From contig NZ_AP024660.1 of NCBI RefSeq assembly GCF_019977395.1, positions 2,046,001 to 2,110,000 of the forward strand: DNA of 64,000 nt, in the 5' to 3' direction. The notes beneath the pieces were generated by a model. That model saw only the letters and a program-made list of their open reading frames with translations. It did not search any database and was not told the DNA's origin. This document shows, piece after piece, positions 50,579 through 59,155 of the stretch. Origin of the DNA: Arthrobacter sp. NicSoilC5 (GTDB taxonomy: Bacteria > Actinomycetota > Actinomycetes > Actinomycetales > Micrococcaceae). A program made the position numbers and the translations under genes. Position 1 is the stretch's first letter. Each line of letters begins with the position of its first letter.

Positions 50579-52690
50579 TTACTTCTCGACCAGGGTGAGG
50601 ACGTCGTAGGTGGCCACGATCTCGTCGTGCTGGTTGGTGAGCACAGCGTCCCAGGCCACCTCACCGTATTCGTCGGTTTCGCGCGGGGTGATCTTCTTGG
50701 CGGTGAGGGTCACCCGGATGGAATCGCCGGCGGCAACCGGGGTGATGAAGCGAAGGTTCTCCAGGCCGTAGTTGGCCAGGACAGGGCCCGGTGCAGGCTC
50801 CACGAAGAGTCCGGCGGCCCAGCTCAGCAGCAGGTAGCCGTGCGCCACGATGCCCGGGAAGAACGGGTTGGCTTCCGCCGCTTCTTGGTTGGTGTGGGCG
50901 TAGAACGTGTCCCCGGTGGAGTTGGCGAACGCGCTGATGTCCTCCAGGGTGACCTGCCGCAGGTCGGAACGGACGGCGTCGCCGATCCGCAGGGTGGACA
51001 GGTGCTTCCGGAACGGATGCGCGCCCTCGGTCTCCACGGTGAAGTTGCGGTCGGCCCCGGTGTGCCACACACCGGTGACCGCGGTGAGCATGTTCGGGGA
51101 GCCCTGGATGGCGGTCCGCTGCATGTGGTGCAGCACGGACCGGATGCCGCCCAGTTCCTCGCCGCCGCCCGCGCGTCCGGGGCCGCCATGGACCAGGTGG
51201 GGAACGGGTGAGCCGTGGCCGGTGGAGGACCGGGCGTCCTCGCGGTTCAGCATCAGGACGCGGCCGTGGTGGGCCGCGATGCCGGTGACCAGCTCGCGGG
51301 CCGCCTCGGGATCGTTGGTGCACACCGAGGCCACCAGTGAGCCGCCACCGCGGGCGGCGAGGCGTACGGCGTCCGCCAGGTCCTTGTAGCCGATCACCGA
51401 GGATACCGGCCCGAAGGCCTCCAGCGAGTGGATGGCTTCAGCTTCCGGGTTGTCCCAGTTCAGGACCACGGGAGCCATGAAGGCCCCACCGTCCACTACC
51501 CCGGTGGTTCCGTCGGCGGAGGTGACCGACGGCGAATCGAGCGTTCCGTACGCCAGCTCACCGCCGGCGTCGAGCATTGACTGCACGGCGGCGCGGACGT
51601 CCTCCAGCTGTTCCACGGACGCGAGGGCGCCCATGGTGACGCCTTCGCCGCGGGGGTCGCCCAGGACCACGCGCTCGGCGATGCGCTTGCCGATGGCTGC
51701 GGACACGGCGGGCACCAGTTCCTGCGGCACGATGGCCCGGCGAATGGCGGTGCATTTCTGGCCGGCCTTGACGGTCATCTCGGTGACCACGGACTTGACG
51801 AAGGCGTCGAATTCCGGGGTCCCCTCCACGGCGTCGGGGCCCAGGATGGCAGCGTTCAGGGAGTCGGTCTCGGACGTGAACCGGACGCCGCCCTCCACCA
51901 CGTTCGGGTGGGACTTGAGGGACTTGGCCGTGGAGGCGGACCCGGTGAACGCCACCAGGTCGCGGTAATCCAGTACATCCAGGAGCCCGCGGACGGAACC
52001 GGAGATGAGCTGCAGCGAACCCTGGGGCAGGATGTTGGACTCAACGATGGCCTTGACCACGGCGGCGGCAACATAGCCAGTGGGGGTGGCCGGCTTGACG
52101 ATGGTGGGGACGCCGGCCAGGAAGGCGGGGGCAAACTTCTCCAGCATGCCCCAGACCGGAAAGTTGAAGGCGTTGATCTGAACCGCGACGCCGGGGATGC
52201 GGGTGTAAATGTGTTCGCCGGCGAAGGAACCGTCCTTGGACAGCACCTCCATGGGGCCGTCCACCACCACCTGGGAGTTGGGCAGCTCGCGCCGGCCCTT
52301 GGAGCCGAAGGTGAAGAGGACGCCGAGGCCGCCGTCGATGTCCACCATGGAGTCGATCTTGGTGGCGCCGGTCTGGAATGAGAAGTTGTAGAAGTGCTCA
52401 CGGCGGGCGTTGAGGTACTGCGCCAGCTCCTTGAGCTTGAGGGCGCGCTGGTGGAAGGTCAGCTTGCCGAGTTCAGTCTGGCCGGTGGTGCGGCCGTACT
52501 CCACGACGGCGGCGAGGTCCAGGCCTTCCGTGCTCACCTTGGCCAGGACCTCCCCCGTGCTCGCATCCCGGACGGGGACCGCGGAAGCCGAGGAGCCGGC
52601 GTCGGGCGTCCACCATGCGTCCATGACGAAGCTGGGCACTGTCTCCACGGTGTCGACCGTGGCCTGGGGAGCTGTGGCTGTGGTGGTCAT
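50579..52690 (-). CDS. paaZ: PaaZ: bifunctional oxepin-CoA hydrolase / 3-oxo-5,6-dehydrosuberyl-CoA semialdehyde dehydrogenase
   Basis: A 703-residue fusion. The N-terminal ~520 residues are an aldehyde dehydrogenase (nucleophile C313 in GQKCTAIRR; FTGSAST loop); the C-terminal ~150 are an R-specific (MaoC) hydratase with the catalytic D-x4-H in STGDTFYAH and the PFFPGIVAHGYLLLSWAAGL strand. PaaZ opens the oxepin ring and oxidises the aldehyde produced. The ATG at 52690 has GGAAGGA 9 nt upstream; a longer frame exists. It is divergent from a hot-dog thioesterase with a PaaR palindrome between them. Confidence 0.95.
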   Translation of the reverse strand: MTTTATAPQATVDTVETVPSFVMDAWWTPDAGSSASAVPVRDASTGEVLAKVSTEGLDLAAVVEYGRTTGQTELGKLTFHQRALKLKELAQYLNARREHFYNFSFQTGATKIDSMVDIDGGLGVLFTFGSKGRRELPNSQVVVDGPMEVLSKDGSFAGEHIYTRIPGVAVQINAFNFPVWGMLEKFAPAFLAGVPTIVKPATPTGYVAAAVVKAIVESNILPQGSLQLISGSVRGLLDVLDYRDLVAFTGSASTAKSLKSHPNVVEGGVRFTSETDSLNAAILGPDAVEGTPEFDAFVKSVVTEMTVKAGQKCTAIRRAIVPQELVPAVSAAIGKRIAERVVLGDPRGEGVTMGALASVEQLEDVRAAVQSMLDAGGELAYGTLDSPSVTSADGTTGVVDGGAFMAPVVLNWDNPEAEAIHSLEAFGPVSSVIGYKDLADAVRLAARGGGSLVASVCTNDPEAARELVTGIAAHHGRVLMLNREDARSSTGHGSPVPHLVHGGPGRAGGGEELGGIRSVLHHMQRTAIQGSPNMLTAVTGVWHTGADRNFTVETEGAHPFRKHLSTLRIGDAVRSDLRQVTLEDISAFANSTGDTFYAHTNQEAAEANPFFPGIVAHGYLLLSWAAGLFVEPAPGPVLANYGLENLRFITPVAAGDSIRVTLTAKKITPRETDEYGEVAWDAVLTNQHDEIVATYDVLTLVEK

Positions 52691-52735
52691 CGTTGACGGT
52701 CCTTCCAACAAGGGGGCAGGCAAACAGGGCGGCCA

Positions 52736-52757
52736 TTACTGACCGTCCGTTCGGTAA
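52736..52757. promoter_or_regulatory. PaaR operator between paaZ and the second thioesterase
   Basis: A 22-bp palindrome beginning TTACTGACCG and ending TTCGGTAA, 46 bp from the paaZ ATG and 76 bp from the divergent thioesterase ATG. The same pattern precedes paaI and paaJ. Confidence 0.75.
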
Positions 52758-52832
52758 TATATTCACCATACATGAAGTGCCGTGCTGCACACTAGAAGGC
52801 CAGGACCGAATTGGCCACCCAAAGGAGAACGC

Positions 52833-53267
52833 ATGAACGCCCCGTCGCCCCAGGATGCTTCCGATAACCAGCATGAGCTCTGGAAAATCACCCTCGGGGA
52901 GCTGGACGAGAAGATGGGCGTAAAAATCCTGGAGGAGTCAGTGGAGCGCGTGGTGGCCACCATGCCCGTGGAGGGCAACCGGCAGTCGTTTGGGCTGCTG
53001 CACGGCGGCGCCTCGCTGGCCGTGGGCGAGGCGGTGGGGTCCTGGGCGGCCGTCATCCACGCGAGCACCATGGGCAAGACGGCGGTGGGCGTTGACGTTT
53101 CCGCCACGCACCACCGTTCCGCACGCGAGGGCCAGGTGACCATTACCGCCACGCCCATCCACCTGGGCGGGACGCTGACCACGCACGAGGTGCTCATCAC
53201 CAACGAGGCCGGCCAGCGGCTGTGCACGCTGCGCATCACCAACCTGCTGATGAAGCGAAAAAACTGA
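52833..53267 (+). CDS. Hot-dog-fold thioesterase, PaaI/MenI-like
   Basis: A 144-residue hot-dog enzyme: KMGVKILEESVERVVATMPVEGNRQSFGLLHGGASLAVGEAVGSWAA holds the catalytic glutamate and the HGG motif, followed by AVGVDVSATHHRSAREGQVTITA. It is more like the 1,4-dihydroxy-2-naphthoyl-CoA / generic PaaI_thioesterase group than the paaI at 45746, and may act on an acyl-CoA of the same pathway given its shared promoter with paaZ. AAAGGAG lies 5 nt before the ATG. Confidence 0.82.
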   Translation: MNAPSPQDASDNQHELWKITLGELDEKMGVKILEESVERVVATMPVEGNRQSFGLLHGGASLAVGEAVGSWAAVIHASTMGKTAVGVDVSATHHRSAREGQVTITATPIHLGGTLTTHEVLITNEAGQRLCTLRITNLLMKRKN

Positions 53268-53309
53268 AAAAAATCCCCGGCTGTGCATCCATGGGCGGCC
53301 TTCCAGAGG

Positions 53310-53327
53310 TAATAAGCGTGTCAGCAT
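53310..53327 (+). promoter_or_regulatory. Candidate stress-promoter element upstream of DUF4397 gene
   Basis: TAATAAGCGTGTCAGCAT lies 39 bp before the ATG. The TAATAAGCGTG part is identical to that at 48365-48375. Confidence 0.4.
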
Positions 53328-53366
53328 CACCAGCCCGGATACCGGGCATCCCCCAAGGAGTTCGAC

Positions 53367-54074
53367 ATGCGCAAAATAACCTACGCCGCCGGAGCACTTT
53401 CCCTAGCTGCTTCACTGGCCTTCGCCGCTCCCGCCCAGGCCGGCAACTGGCACCACGATGACGACCCCGCCCAGCTGTCCGTCCTGCACGGGGTACCCGG
53501 CCTGACTGTGGATGTCTGGGTGAACGGCGAGCTCACCCTTGATGACTTCACGCCCGGCACCCTGGCCGGACCGCTGGAACTGGCCGCCGGCGATTACCAG
53601 ATCGCCATCACCGCTTCGGACGCCACCAGCGCCGACAATCCGGTGATCGGCCCGGTGGATGTGCAGCTCGACGAGGGCCGCAATTACACGGCAGTGGCGC
53701 ACCTTGACGCCGGCGGAGCCCCCACGGCGACCCTCTTCACCAACGACACCAAGGCCCCCGGCAATGACACGAAGGGCAAGCTGACGGTCCGGCACGTCGC
53801 CGCAGCGCCCGCGGTGGACGTACTGGCCGGCGGAACCGCCGTAATTGAAGGCCTCAGCAACCCGGATGAGGCAACCCTGAAGCTGAAGGCCGGCACGGTT
53901 TCAGCCTCGGTGGCAGCGGCAGGGACCACCGACCCCGTGATCGGCCCTGCTGACATCACCGTCGAAGCTGGGAAGAACACCATCGTCTACGCCTGGGGAA
54001 GCCTGGCGGACGGCACGCTGGACGTGGCTGTCCAGGTGGTTGACGGCAAAGAGAGGTGCGTCGGGCGCCACTGA
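53367..54074 (+). CDS. Secreted DUF4397 protein
   Basis: A 235-residue exported protein with a Sec signal peptide (cleavage near AAPAQAGN, about residue 26) and two DUF4397 repeats: SVLHGVPGLTVDVWVNGELTL and TVRHVAAAPAVDVLAGGTAV, each an immunoglobulin-like barrel. The protein ends abruptly after VVDGKERCVGRH, with no membrane anchor or sorting signal, whereas many relatives carry one. CAAGGAG lies 9 nt before the ATG. An exported matrix or wall-associated role is likely; no substrate is known. Confidence 0.82.
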   Translation: MRKITYAAGALSLAASLAFAAPAQAGNWHHDDDPAQLSVLHGVPGLTVDVWVNGELTLDDFTPGTLAGPLELAAGDYQIAITASDATSADNPVIGPVDVQLDEGRNYTAVAHLDAGGAPTATLFTNDTKAPGNDTKGKLTVRHVAAAPAVDVLAGGTAVIEGLSNPDEATLKLKAGTVSASVAAAGTTDPVIGPADITVEAGKNTIVYAWGSLADGTLDVAVQVVDGKERCVGRH

Positions 54075-54117
54075 GGCTACCGCAACCGGGAGGCGCGAAG
54101 CGCCATTCCCTCGGCAT

Positions 54118-54153
54118 CGCTACGGGCCGGTCCTTGTAGGCCGGCCCGTAGCG
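54118..54153. terminator. Terminator between the DUF4397 gene and the surface protease
   Basis: CGCTACGGGCCGG (54118-54130) and CCGGCCCGTAGCG (54141-54153) form a perfect 13-bp stem around a 10-nt loop in a 80-bp tail-to-tail gap. Confidence 0.75.
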
Positions 54154-54154
54154 G

Positions 54155-56353
54155 CTACCGCGAAGGCCGCCGGTTCCGCCGGCGCACAAGTACCGTCAGC
54201 AGGATCCCGACGGTGAGGACGCCCGCGGCAGCAGCCGCTGCGGGGATGAGCCCGGCTGATCCCGTGTAGGCCAGGCCGCCGCCGGCGCGATCACCGTTTC
54301 CGCCCGTGTTGGCAAGGCCCGCAGGAGCGCTGGGAGCGGGGCTGGTTGCCGGCGGAAGTACGACGACGGGGCTCGCCGACGGCGGGGCAGGCGACGGGTC
54401 TGCTGGGGCCGGGTCGGTCGCGGCCGGGGTGATCGGGGCGGGAGTGGCCGGGGCAGGAGTGGCCGGGGCAGTGTTGCCTGGTGCGGGGCTTGCCGGTGGC
54501 TCAGTCGGTGCCGGACTTGCCGGCGGGGCGGGCGGTGCCGCTGCAGCGGACGCAAACTCAAAGCTGTTGGTGCCCGACCGGCTGTACCCGTTCACGGTTT
54601 CTGCCGTGAAGCGCAGCGGGTCCGTACCCTGCGGAGCCGTGAAACTCCATGTCCCGTCATTATGCACGGGCACCTCAAACGGATCCTTTCCTTGGAACGT
54701 GACCCGGACCGTGGATCCGGCGGCGACCGCAGATGCCGGAGCAGCGGGAACCTGGCCGCTGATCACCTGGCCCGGCTGGTAGGCCTTCCCGGGTGCGGGG
54801 GCCGTGACGGCAGGCTTGTTGAGGAATACTTCCAGCTGGTAGCCGGGCAGCACGGCAAGGGCATCCTCCAGGGTGGCTGCAATGGCCCGCGTCTGGACGC
54901 CGTTCTGGCTTTCGGCACCGGTGTGGGTACCAACGGCAAAGTTGCCGCTGATCCACGGGCCGCCGGAGTCGCCGCCCGCCGACGTGACCGTCGATGAATC
55001 GAAGGCACGGACCGGCCGGAGGTCGTTGTCGTAGTTGGGCGGAACACTCTTTTGGCCCGGCATCATCCAGATGCCCACCGCATCGACCGTGCCGCACTTC
55101 CAGCCGGACGTCCGTCCGGACCTGCAGACGTCCTGGCCCTGGAAGGGCGCTGTGGTTCCCACGATCCTGACAGGATCGGGCGTCCTGGAGTTGCCCCAGG
55201 TAGTGGTGGAGGGCTCGGGGTTCACGGAAGGCGCGATGTCCTGGATGACGGCGATGTCGGTCCCTGCCACGGATCCGTCTGCCGCTGCCGAGTTTCCGGG
55301 GCCGCCGAACTGGCTGAACCCGAAGCTGCCCAGGGGTGACAGCGGAGGCAACGGCTGAGGCGTCAGGGCGCCGGGCCCGCTCGCGGGCGCCCACCCGGGA
55401 GGTTCCACTGACGCCTGCCGCGCCAATCCATCCCTGGCACAGTGTCCGGCGGTCAGGACGAGCGGCAGCCCGGCCGGACTGAACGCGCTGAAACCGGCTG
55501 AACAGATGGCGGTGCTGTCCACGTAGTATCCCTGGCCGCCGAGGAGGTCCCCCTCGGTCTTGAGGGAAGCACCCTTCTCCAGTTTCACGTTGGCGTACCG
55601 CGCGACGAACTGTGCCGGCGTCATTTTGCCGGTTCCGGACGGCTGGCCGGCGGAAGGAACCGGGTCCGGCTGGTTGCCCGGGGTCCCGGACTCTGCGATG
55701 TTGACGGACCCGGTCCGGATGACGAAATGACCGTCGGTGTAGGCAACCGCCTGGAGGCCCTGGGTGCCAACGTCGCGGACATAGGCCTTGTACAGCTGGT
55801 CGAGGTCGGCTGCGACCAGCCCGTTCGCCGGCGGAGGCGTGTCCTGGGCCGCCGGGGAGGCGGTGGGGACAGCCGGCGTGGCCGGGAGGGTGACCGTCGG
55901 GGGAACCAGTACAAAGGCGGCCGGGCCGGAGCGGTTCAGTTCATCCACCGCGGCCTGAAGCTCCGGACCGTCGCCTTCCACCCTGATGGTGCCGCCTTTC
56001 AGGCTGATGCCAACGAAGCCAGGCAAGGCCCGAAGGGTGGGCGCGGCGCCGGCGGCCCGCCGGCCGAGTTCACCGGCAGCATTGAATTCGGCCACGCTGA
56101 TGCCAAGATCCCGGCGAAGCGCTTCAGCAAGGCCTGCCTCGGAGGGCCCAGCCGCGTTGACAGGAGCAGTCGGGGCGCCGGAAACCGCCTCGTCGCCCGT
56201 AGCCGTGCCGGGGGCGCCGGGGCCCTGGGGCGCAGGCGCCGCCATGGGGCTGCCAGTGGTGGCCGGCGCCGGAACGGCCACTGCGGGGCCGGCAGCCAAC
56301 CCGGACGACAGCACTACGGCGGCTATGGCTCCTGTGGCGGAGATTCTCTTCAT
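54155..56353 (-). CDS. Cell-wall-anchored trypsin-like protease with LAxTG signals
   Basis: A 732-residue surface protein. It has a signal peptide (ending near GPAVAVPAP, about residue 29), a ~200-residue pro-region, an S1 chymotrypsin-like domain with H304 (LTAGHCARDG), D366 (AGTDIAVI) and S463 (GGDSGGPW), a Bacillus-Ig-like domain (about 510-600), a Pro/Ala/Thr linker, two successive sorting motifs LANTG and LAYTG, a hydrophobic helix and RRRNRRPSR. LAxTG is the substrate of class E sortases in high-GC Gram-positives. The pro-region suggests an alpha-lytic/streptogrisin type. The start at 56353 begins the signal peptide. Confidence 0.85.
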   Translation of the reverse strand: MKRISATGAIAAVVLSSGLAAGPAVAVPAPATTGSPMAAPAPQGPGAPGTATGDEAVSGAPTAPVNAAGPSEAGLAEALRRDLGISVAEFNAAGELGRRAAGAAPTLRALPGFVGISLKGGTIRVEGDGPELQAAVDELNRSGPAAFVLVPPTVTLPATPAVPTASPAAQDTPPPANGLVAADLDQLYKAYVRDVGTQGLQAVAYTDGHFVIRTGSVNIAESGTPGNQPDPVPSAGQPSGTGKMTPAQFVARYANVKLEKGASLKTEGDLLGGQGYYVDSTAICSAGFSAFSPAGLPLVLTAGHCARDGLARQASVEPPGWAPASGPGALTPQPLPPLSPLGSFGFSQFGGPGNSAAADGSVAGTDIAVIQDIAPSVNPEPSTTTWGNSRTPDPVRIVGTTAPFQGQDVCRSGRTSGWKCGTVDAVGIWMMPGQKSVPPNYDNDLRPVRAFDSSTVTSAGGDSGGPWISGNFAVGTHTGAESQNGVQTRAIAATLEDALAVLPGYQLEVFLNKPAVTAPAPGKAYQPGQVISGQVPAAPASAVAAGSTVRVTFQGKDPFEVPVHNDGTWSFTAPQGTDPLRFTAETVNGYSRSGTNSFEFASAAAAPPAPPASPAPTEPPASPAPGNTAPATPAPATPAPITPAATDPAPADPSPAPPSASPVVVLPPATSPAPSAPAGLANTGGNGDRAGGGLAYTGSAGLIPAAAAAAGVLTVGILLTVLVRRRNRRPSR

Positions 56354-56449
56354 GGGGGTTCGCCGTTCCACTCATCCGCGCCTGCGTGCGGGCGCCCTGC
56401 GACCGCGGCCGCCGACATCAAATATCAACAGCCACATCAGTAACTTAAG

Positions 56450-57169
56450 TCACAAGGGTATCTTTCGGCATGCCAAGGCGGAAACGGAATCCAGCTCCGC
56501 TTCCCGCAACCCGTGCGCCAGGAGATAGCCACGGGTTCCGAGGTCACGGACAAATGACACCACCGCGAGCCCGCGCCGTTCCAGCAGGGGCTCAAGCTCC
56601 GGCCCGGTCAGGTACCGCTCCCGGCCGTGCGGCGGACCATGGGTGCGGTAGCGCTCGTTGATCCCGCGGGCCGCCCGCCGGTAGCCCTCGGCAATAGCCT
56701 CGTCCGAGTCACCAGCCAGGTCCTGGACCATGGCCGCGATCAAACCGCTCCGGTCACGGCCGGCGGCGCAGTGCAGCACCACATCCCCTTTGGGCGCGGC
56801 GAGGGCAATTGCCCGGAAGACGCCCACCAGTTTTTCCGGGAAAAGGCGCGCATTCTCGGCGTAGTGCGCGGGGTCGTTCAGGTAGGGACCGGTGACGGCG
56901 GTAAACCGCGGATCCTCCGGTTCCTCCGTGGGTGCCTGCACCACGTCGATGCCCGCCCAGGCCGCGGCCGGCACCTCGGGGTCATTGCTCCGGCGCCGCG
57001 CCTCAACTGCGTTGCGGAGATCGACGACGGTGCGGACGCCGTCGTCGAACGCCTCTTTCCACCCCGCTGCGGTGAGCCACTCGCGGCGTCCCATCCGGTA
57101 AATGCCGCCCGAAATGCGCCATGCGTTTACAGCTCCATCCCAGTCCACGGACGTGCCCTTCTTGCTCAT
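56450..57169 (-). CDS. Tyrosine-protein phosphatase (dual-specificity-like)
   Basis: A 239-residue soluble phosphatase with the P-loop VVLHCAAGRDRSG (C-x5-R, cysteine near residue 124), and an early YRMGRREWLTAAGW plus VRTVVDLRNAVEARRR block typical of the IphP/Y_phosphatase3 group. These dephosphorylate phosphotyrosine or phosphoinositide-like substrates, sometimes after secretion, although no signal peptide is seen. The ATG at 57169 was chosen because the conserved lead begins there; upstream sequence is Cys-rich and non-conserved. Confidence 0.82.
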   Translation of the reverse strand: MSKKGTSVDWDGAVNAWRISGGIYRMGRREWLTAAGWKEAFDDGVRTVVDLRNAVEARRRSNDPEVPAAAWAGIDVVQAPTEEPEDPRFTAVTGPYLNDPAHYAENARLFPEKLVGVFRAIALAAPKGDVVLHCAAGRDRSGLIAAMVQDLAGDSDEAIAEGYRRAARGINERYRTHGPPHGRERYLTGPELEPLLERRGLAVVSFVRDLGTRGYLLAHGLREAELDSVSALACRKIPL

Positions 57170-57303
57170 CCGCACAGCTAACCACACGCCCCTGAACGGC
57201 GCACTGCACAGCAGCGGACATTTCACCAGGGCACAAAGGCCTGCTGACCGCCGCGCAGGGTGGCAATACTGTGGCACCTAGGTACCTGCCCGCGGTGTCC
57301 AAT

Positions 57304-57335
57304 GAGGTCATTGTTCAAAGAGGTAACTGTTCAAA
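57304..57335 (+). repeat. 16-bp tandem repeat around the SGNH ribosome site
   Basis: GAGGTCATTGTTCAAA (57304-57319) is followed by GAGGTAACTGTTCAAA (57320-57335), 13 of 16 bases identical, and then GGGGAAATTC before the ATG. Each unit begins with a Shine-Dalgarno-like GAGG; only the last GGGGA is at the right distance. Confidence 0.7.
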
Positions 57336-57345
57336 GGGGAAATTC

Positions 57346-58182
57346 ATGGCAAGTCCAGCAGTACAGCGGCGCCGTCCGGCTTTCGCAGCCGCCCTCGCAG
57401 CCCTGGCAATCACCGCCGGCATGGCAGCGGCCCCGGCCCAGGCCGTGGACAAAGAGAAATACATTGCCCTGGGGGATTCCTATGCCGCCGGACAAGGGGC
57501 CGGTCCCTACCTGGACAGCTGCTATCGCAGCGACAACGCCTATTCCGAGCTGGCAGACGTGGACAAAACCGTGCAGCTGGTGGTCAATGCTGCGTGCAGT
57601 GGGAAGACCACCTGGGATGTGGTGAACACCCAGCTTCGCCAGCTGAACAAGAGCACGGAACTGGTGACCATTACGGCGGGAGGCAACAACCTGGGCTTCG
57701 GCCAGATCATTACCTCCTGCGGTGCTGCTCTTTCTGATCCCGCGGCAGCCCCTGCCTGCGACGCGGCTACGTCCGCCGCGGCGGCAATGATCGGGAGCGG
57801 GCAGCTCACCCGCGACGTCATCTCGATGATCCAGAGTGTCAAGGCCGCAGCCCCCAATGCCAGGATCGTTGTCACGGGATACCCGTACCTCTACGATCCG
57901 GTGGCCCCGAACCCCGCGGATCCACTGTCCCTGTTCATCAACCAGGCCACCCTTCTGGCGGACGGCCTGGACGCCTCCATCGCAGCGGCCGCCGCTGCCA
58001 CCGGGGCGCAATACGTCGATGTCAGGGCCGCGTTTGCCGGGCACGGCGTCAACTCCGCAGATCCCTGGATCAACCTGGACCTTGCCAACCCCGCAAGCCC
58101 GGACAACTTCCATCCCAACGCCGCGGGCTACCAGGCCTACTTCACTGCGCTGAGCAGTTCGGGCGTCTACTCCGCTCCCTGA
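57346..58182 (+). CDS. Secreted SGNH/GDSL hydrolase
   Basis: A 278-residue exported lipase/esterase. The signal peptide ends near AAPAQAVD (about residue 31). The four SGNH blocks are present: KYIALGDSYAAGQGAG with nucleophile serine (S-x-A-G-x-G), the glycine block in VNAACSGKTTW, TITAGGNNLGFG (asparagine), and DNFHPNAAGYQAY (aspartate and histidine). Disulfide-type cysteines (CYRSDNAY, CSGK, TSCG, PACD) match secreted Streptomyces-type lipases. GGGGA 6 nt upstream fixes the ATG at 57346. Confidence 0.9.
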   Translation: MASPAVQRRRPAFAAALAALAITAGMAAAPAQAVDKEKYIALGDSYAAGQGAGPYLDSCYRSDNAYSELADVDKTVQLVVNAACSGKTTWDVVNTQLRQLNKSTELVTITAGGNNLGFGQIITSCGAALSDPAAAPACDAATSAAAAMIGSGQLTRDVISMIQSVKAAAPNARIVVTGYPYLYDPVAPNPADPLSLFINQATLLADGLDASIAAAAAATGAQYVDVRAAFAGHGVNSADPWINLDLANPASPDNFHPNAAGYQAYFTALSSSGVYSAP

Positions 58183-58823
58183 GCACGGTCAGCGCCCGGG
58201 GTGCGCTCCGCACCCTGGGCGCGGCGGGCCAGCCGGTATTCCAGCCCGGCGCGGACGGCCGGCCATTCGTGCTCCAGGATGGAGAACACCACCGTGTCCC
58301 GGAGGGTTCCATCGCTGGTCCGTGAATGGCTGCGGAGCACACCGTCCTGCTTGGCGCCCAACCGGGCAATGGCTTCCCGCGACTGATGGTTCAGCCAGTG
58401 CGTGCGGAACTCCACGGCGGGGCAGCCCAGCGCCTCGAAGGCATGCCGGAGCAGCAGGAGCTTGGAGTCGGGGTTGGTCCCTGTCCCCTGCACCGAGGCC
58501 GCATTCCACGTGGAGCCGATTTCAACGCGGGGCGTGGCGGCGTCGATGTTCATGTACGTGGTCATGCCGATGATGCGGCCCGGGCCACCTGTGCCCGGAT
58601 CAATCAGCCGGGTGGTGAAAGGCAGCATGGATCCCTGTTCCTGCAGGGTGAGGCGGCGCCTGATCTCCGCCGCCATGGCGTCCGGCGCGGGCACCGACGT
58701 GTACCAGAGCTTCCAGAGTTCGCCGTCGCTGGCTGCGGCCAGCAGGCCGTCGTGGTGTTCCTCCGCGAGCGGCTGCAGGATTACGTGGCGGCCGGTCAGG
58801 GTAAGGGGTTCAAGGAAAGTCAC
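58167..58823 (-). CDS. GNAT N-acetyltransferase
   Basis: A 218-residue RimJ/RimL-type acetyltransferase: LTLTGRHVILQPLAEEHHDGLLAAA opens the fold; the conserved turn EIGSTWNAASVQGTGTNPDSKLLLLRHAFEALGCPAVEFRTHWLN carries the acetyl-CoA loop. The C-terminus is a low-complexity tail (AQGAERTPGADRAQGAE) whose gene overlaps the SGNH 3' end by 16 bp on the opposite strand. The substrate is unknown. Confidence 0.83.
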   Translation of the reverse strand: MTFLEPLTLTGRHVILQPLAEEHHDGLLAAASDGELWKLWYTSVPAPDAMAAEIRRRLTLQEQGSMLPFTTRLIDPGTGGPGRIIGMTTYMNIDAATPRVEIGSTWNAASVQGTGTNPDSKLLLLRHAFEALGCPAVEFRTHWLNHQSREAIARLGAKQDGVLRSHSRTSDGTLRDTVVFSILEHEWPAVRAGLEYRLARRAQGAERTPGADRAQGAE

Positions 58824-58897
58824 TGCACCAGCCTAGGCCCGCCGGCCGCGCGGGTTACGCTGGGGCAAGCACCACGACGTCGAGCGAGGGAGTTATT

Positions 58898-59131
58898 GTG
58901 TCAGGAACCAACCCGGATCCCGAGGACGACAAGATCACCGGCCTGGAGCCTGGCGGCGGGGTTCCGCCGGGCGAAACCCCGCCGGGGGAAGCCTCCACCG
59001 CCGGCCCTCAGGGCCACGAGGAGCGCGGCACCGGGAAGGGCACCCAGTTCCTGTGGATCGGCATCATCGGCGTCGTAGTCCTGCTGTGCCTGCTGTACTT
59101 CATCGGCTACATCGTGGGCTTCTTCGACTAG
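58898..59131 (+). CDS. DUF6480 small membrane protein
   Basis: A 77-residue protein with a Pro/Gly/Glu-rich N-terminus (DPEDDKITGLEPGGGVPPGETPPGE) and one C-terminal membrane helix (FLWIGIIGVVVLLCLLYFIGYIVGFF). This pattern defines DUF6480, a family of small actinobacterial proteins without assigned function. The GTG at 58898 has GAGGGAG 5-6 nt upstream. It converges with the paaH gene. Confidence 0.82.
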   Translation: MSGTNPDPEDDKITGLEPGGGVPPGETPPGEASTAGPQGHEERGTGKGTQFLWIGIIGVVVLLCLLYFIGYIVGFFD

Positions 59132-59155
59132 GCCGTGTTCCGCCAGGCGGTCAGC

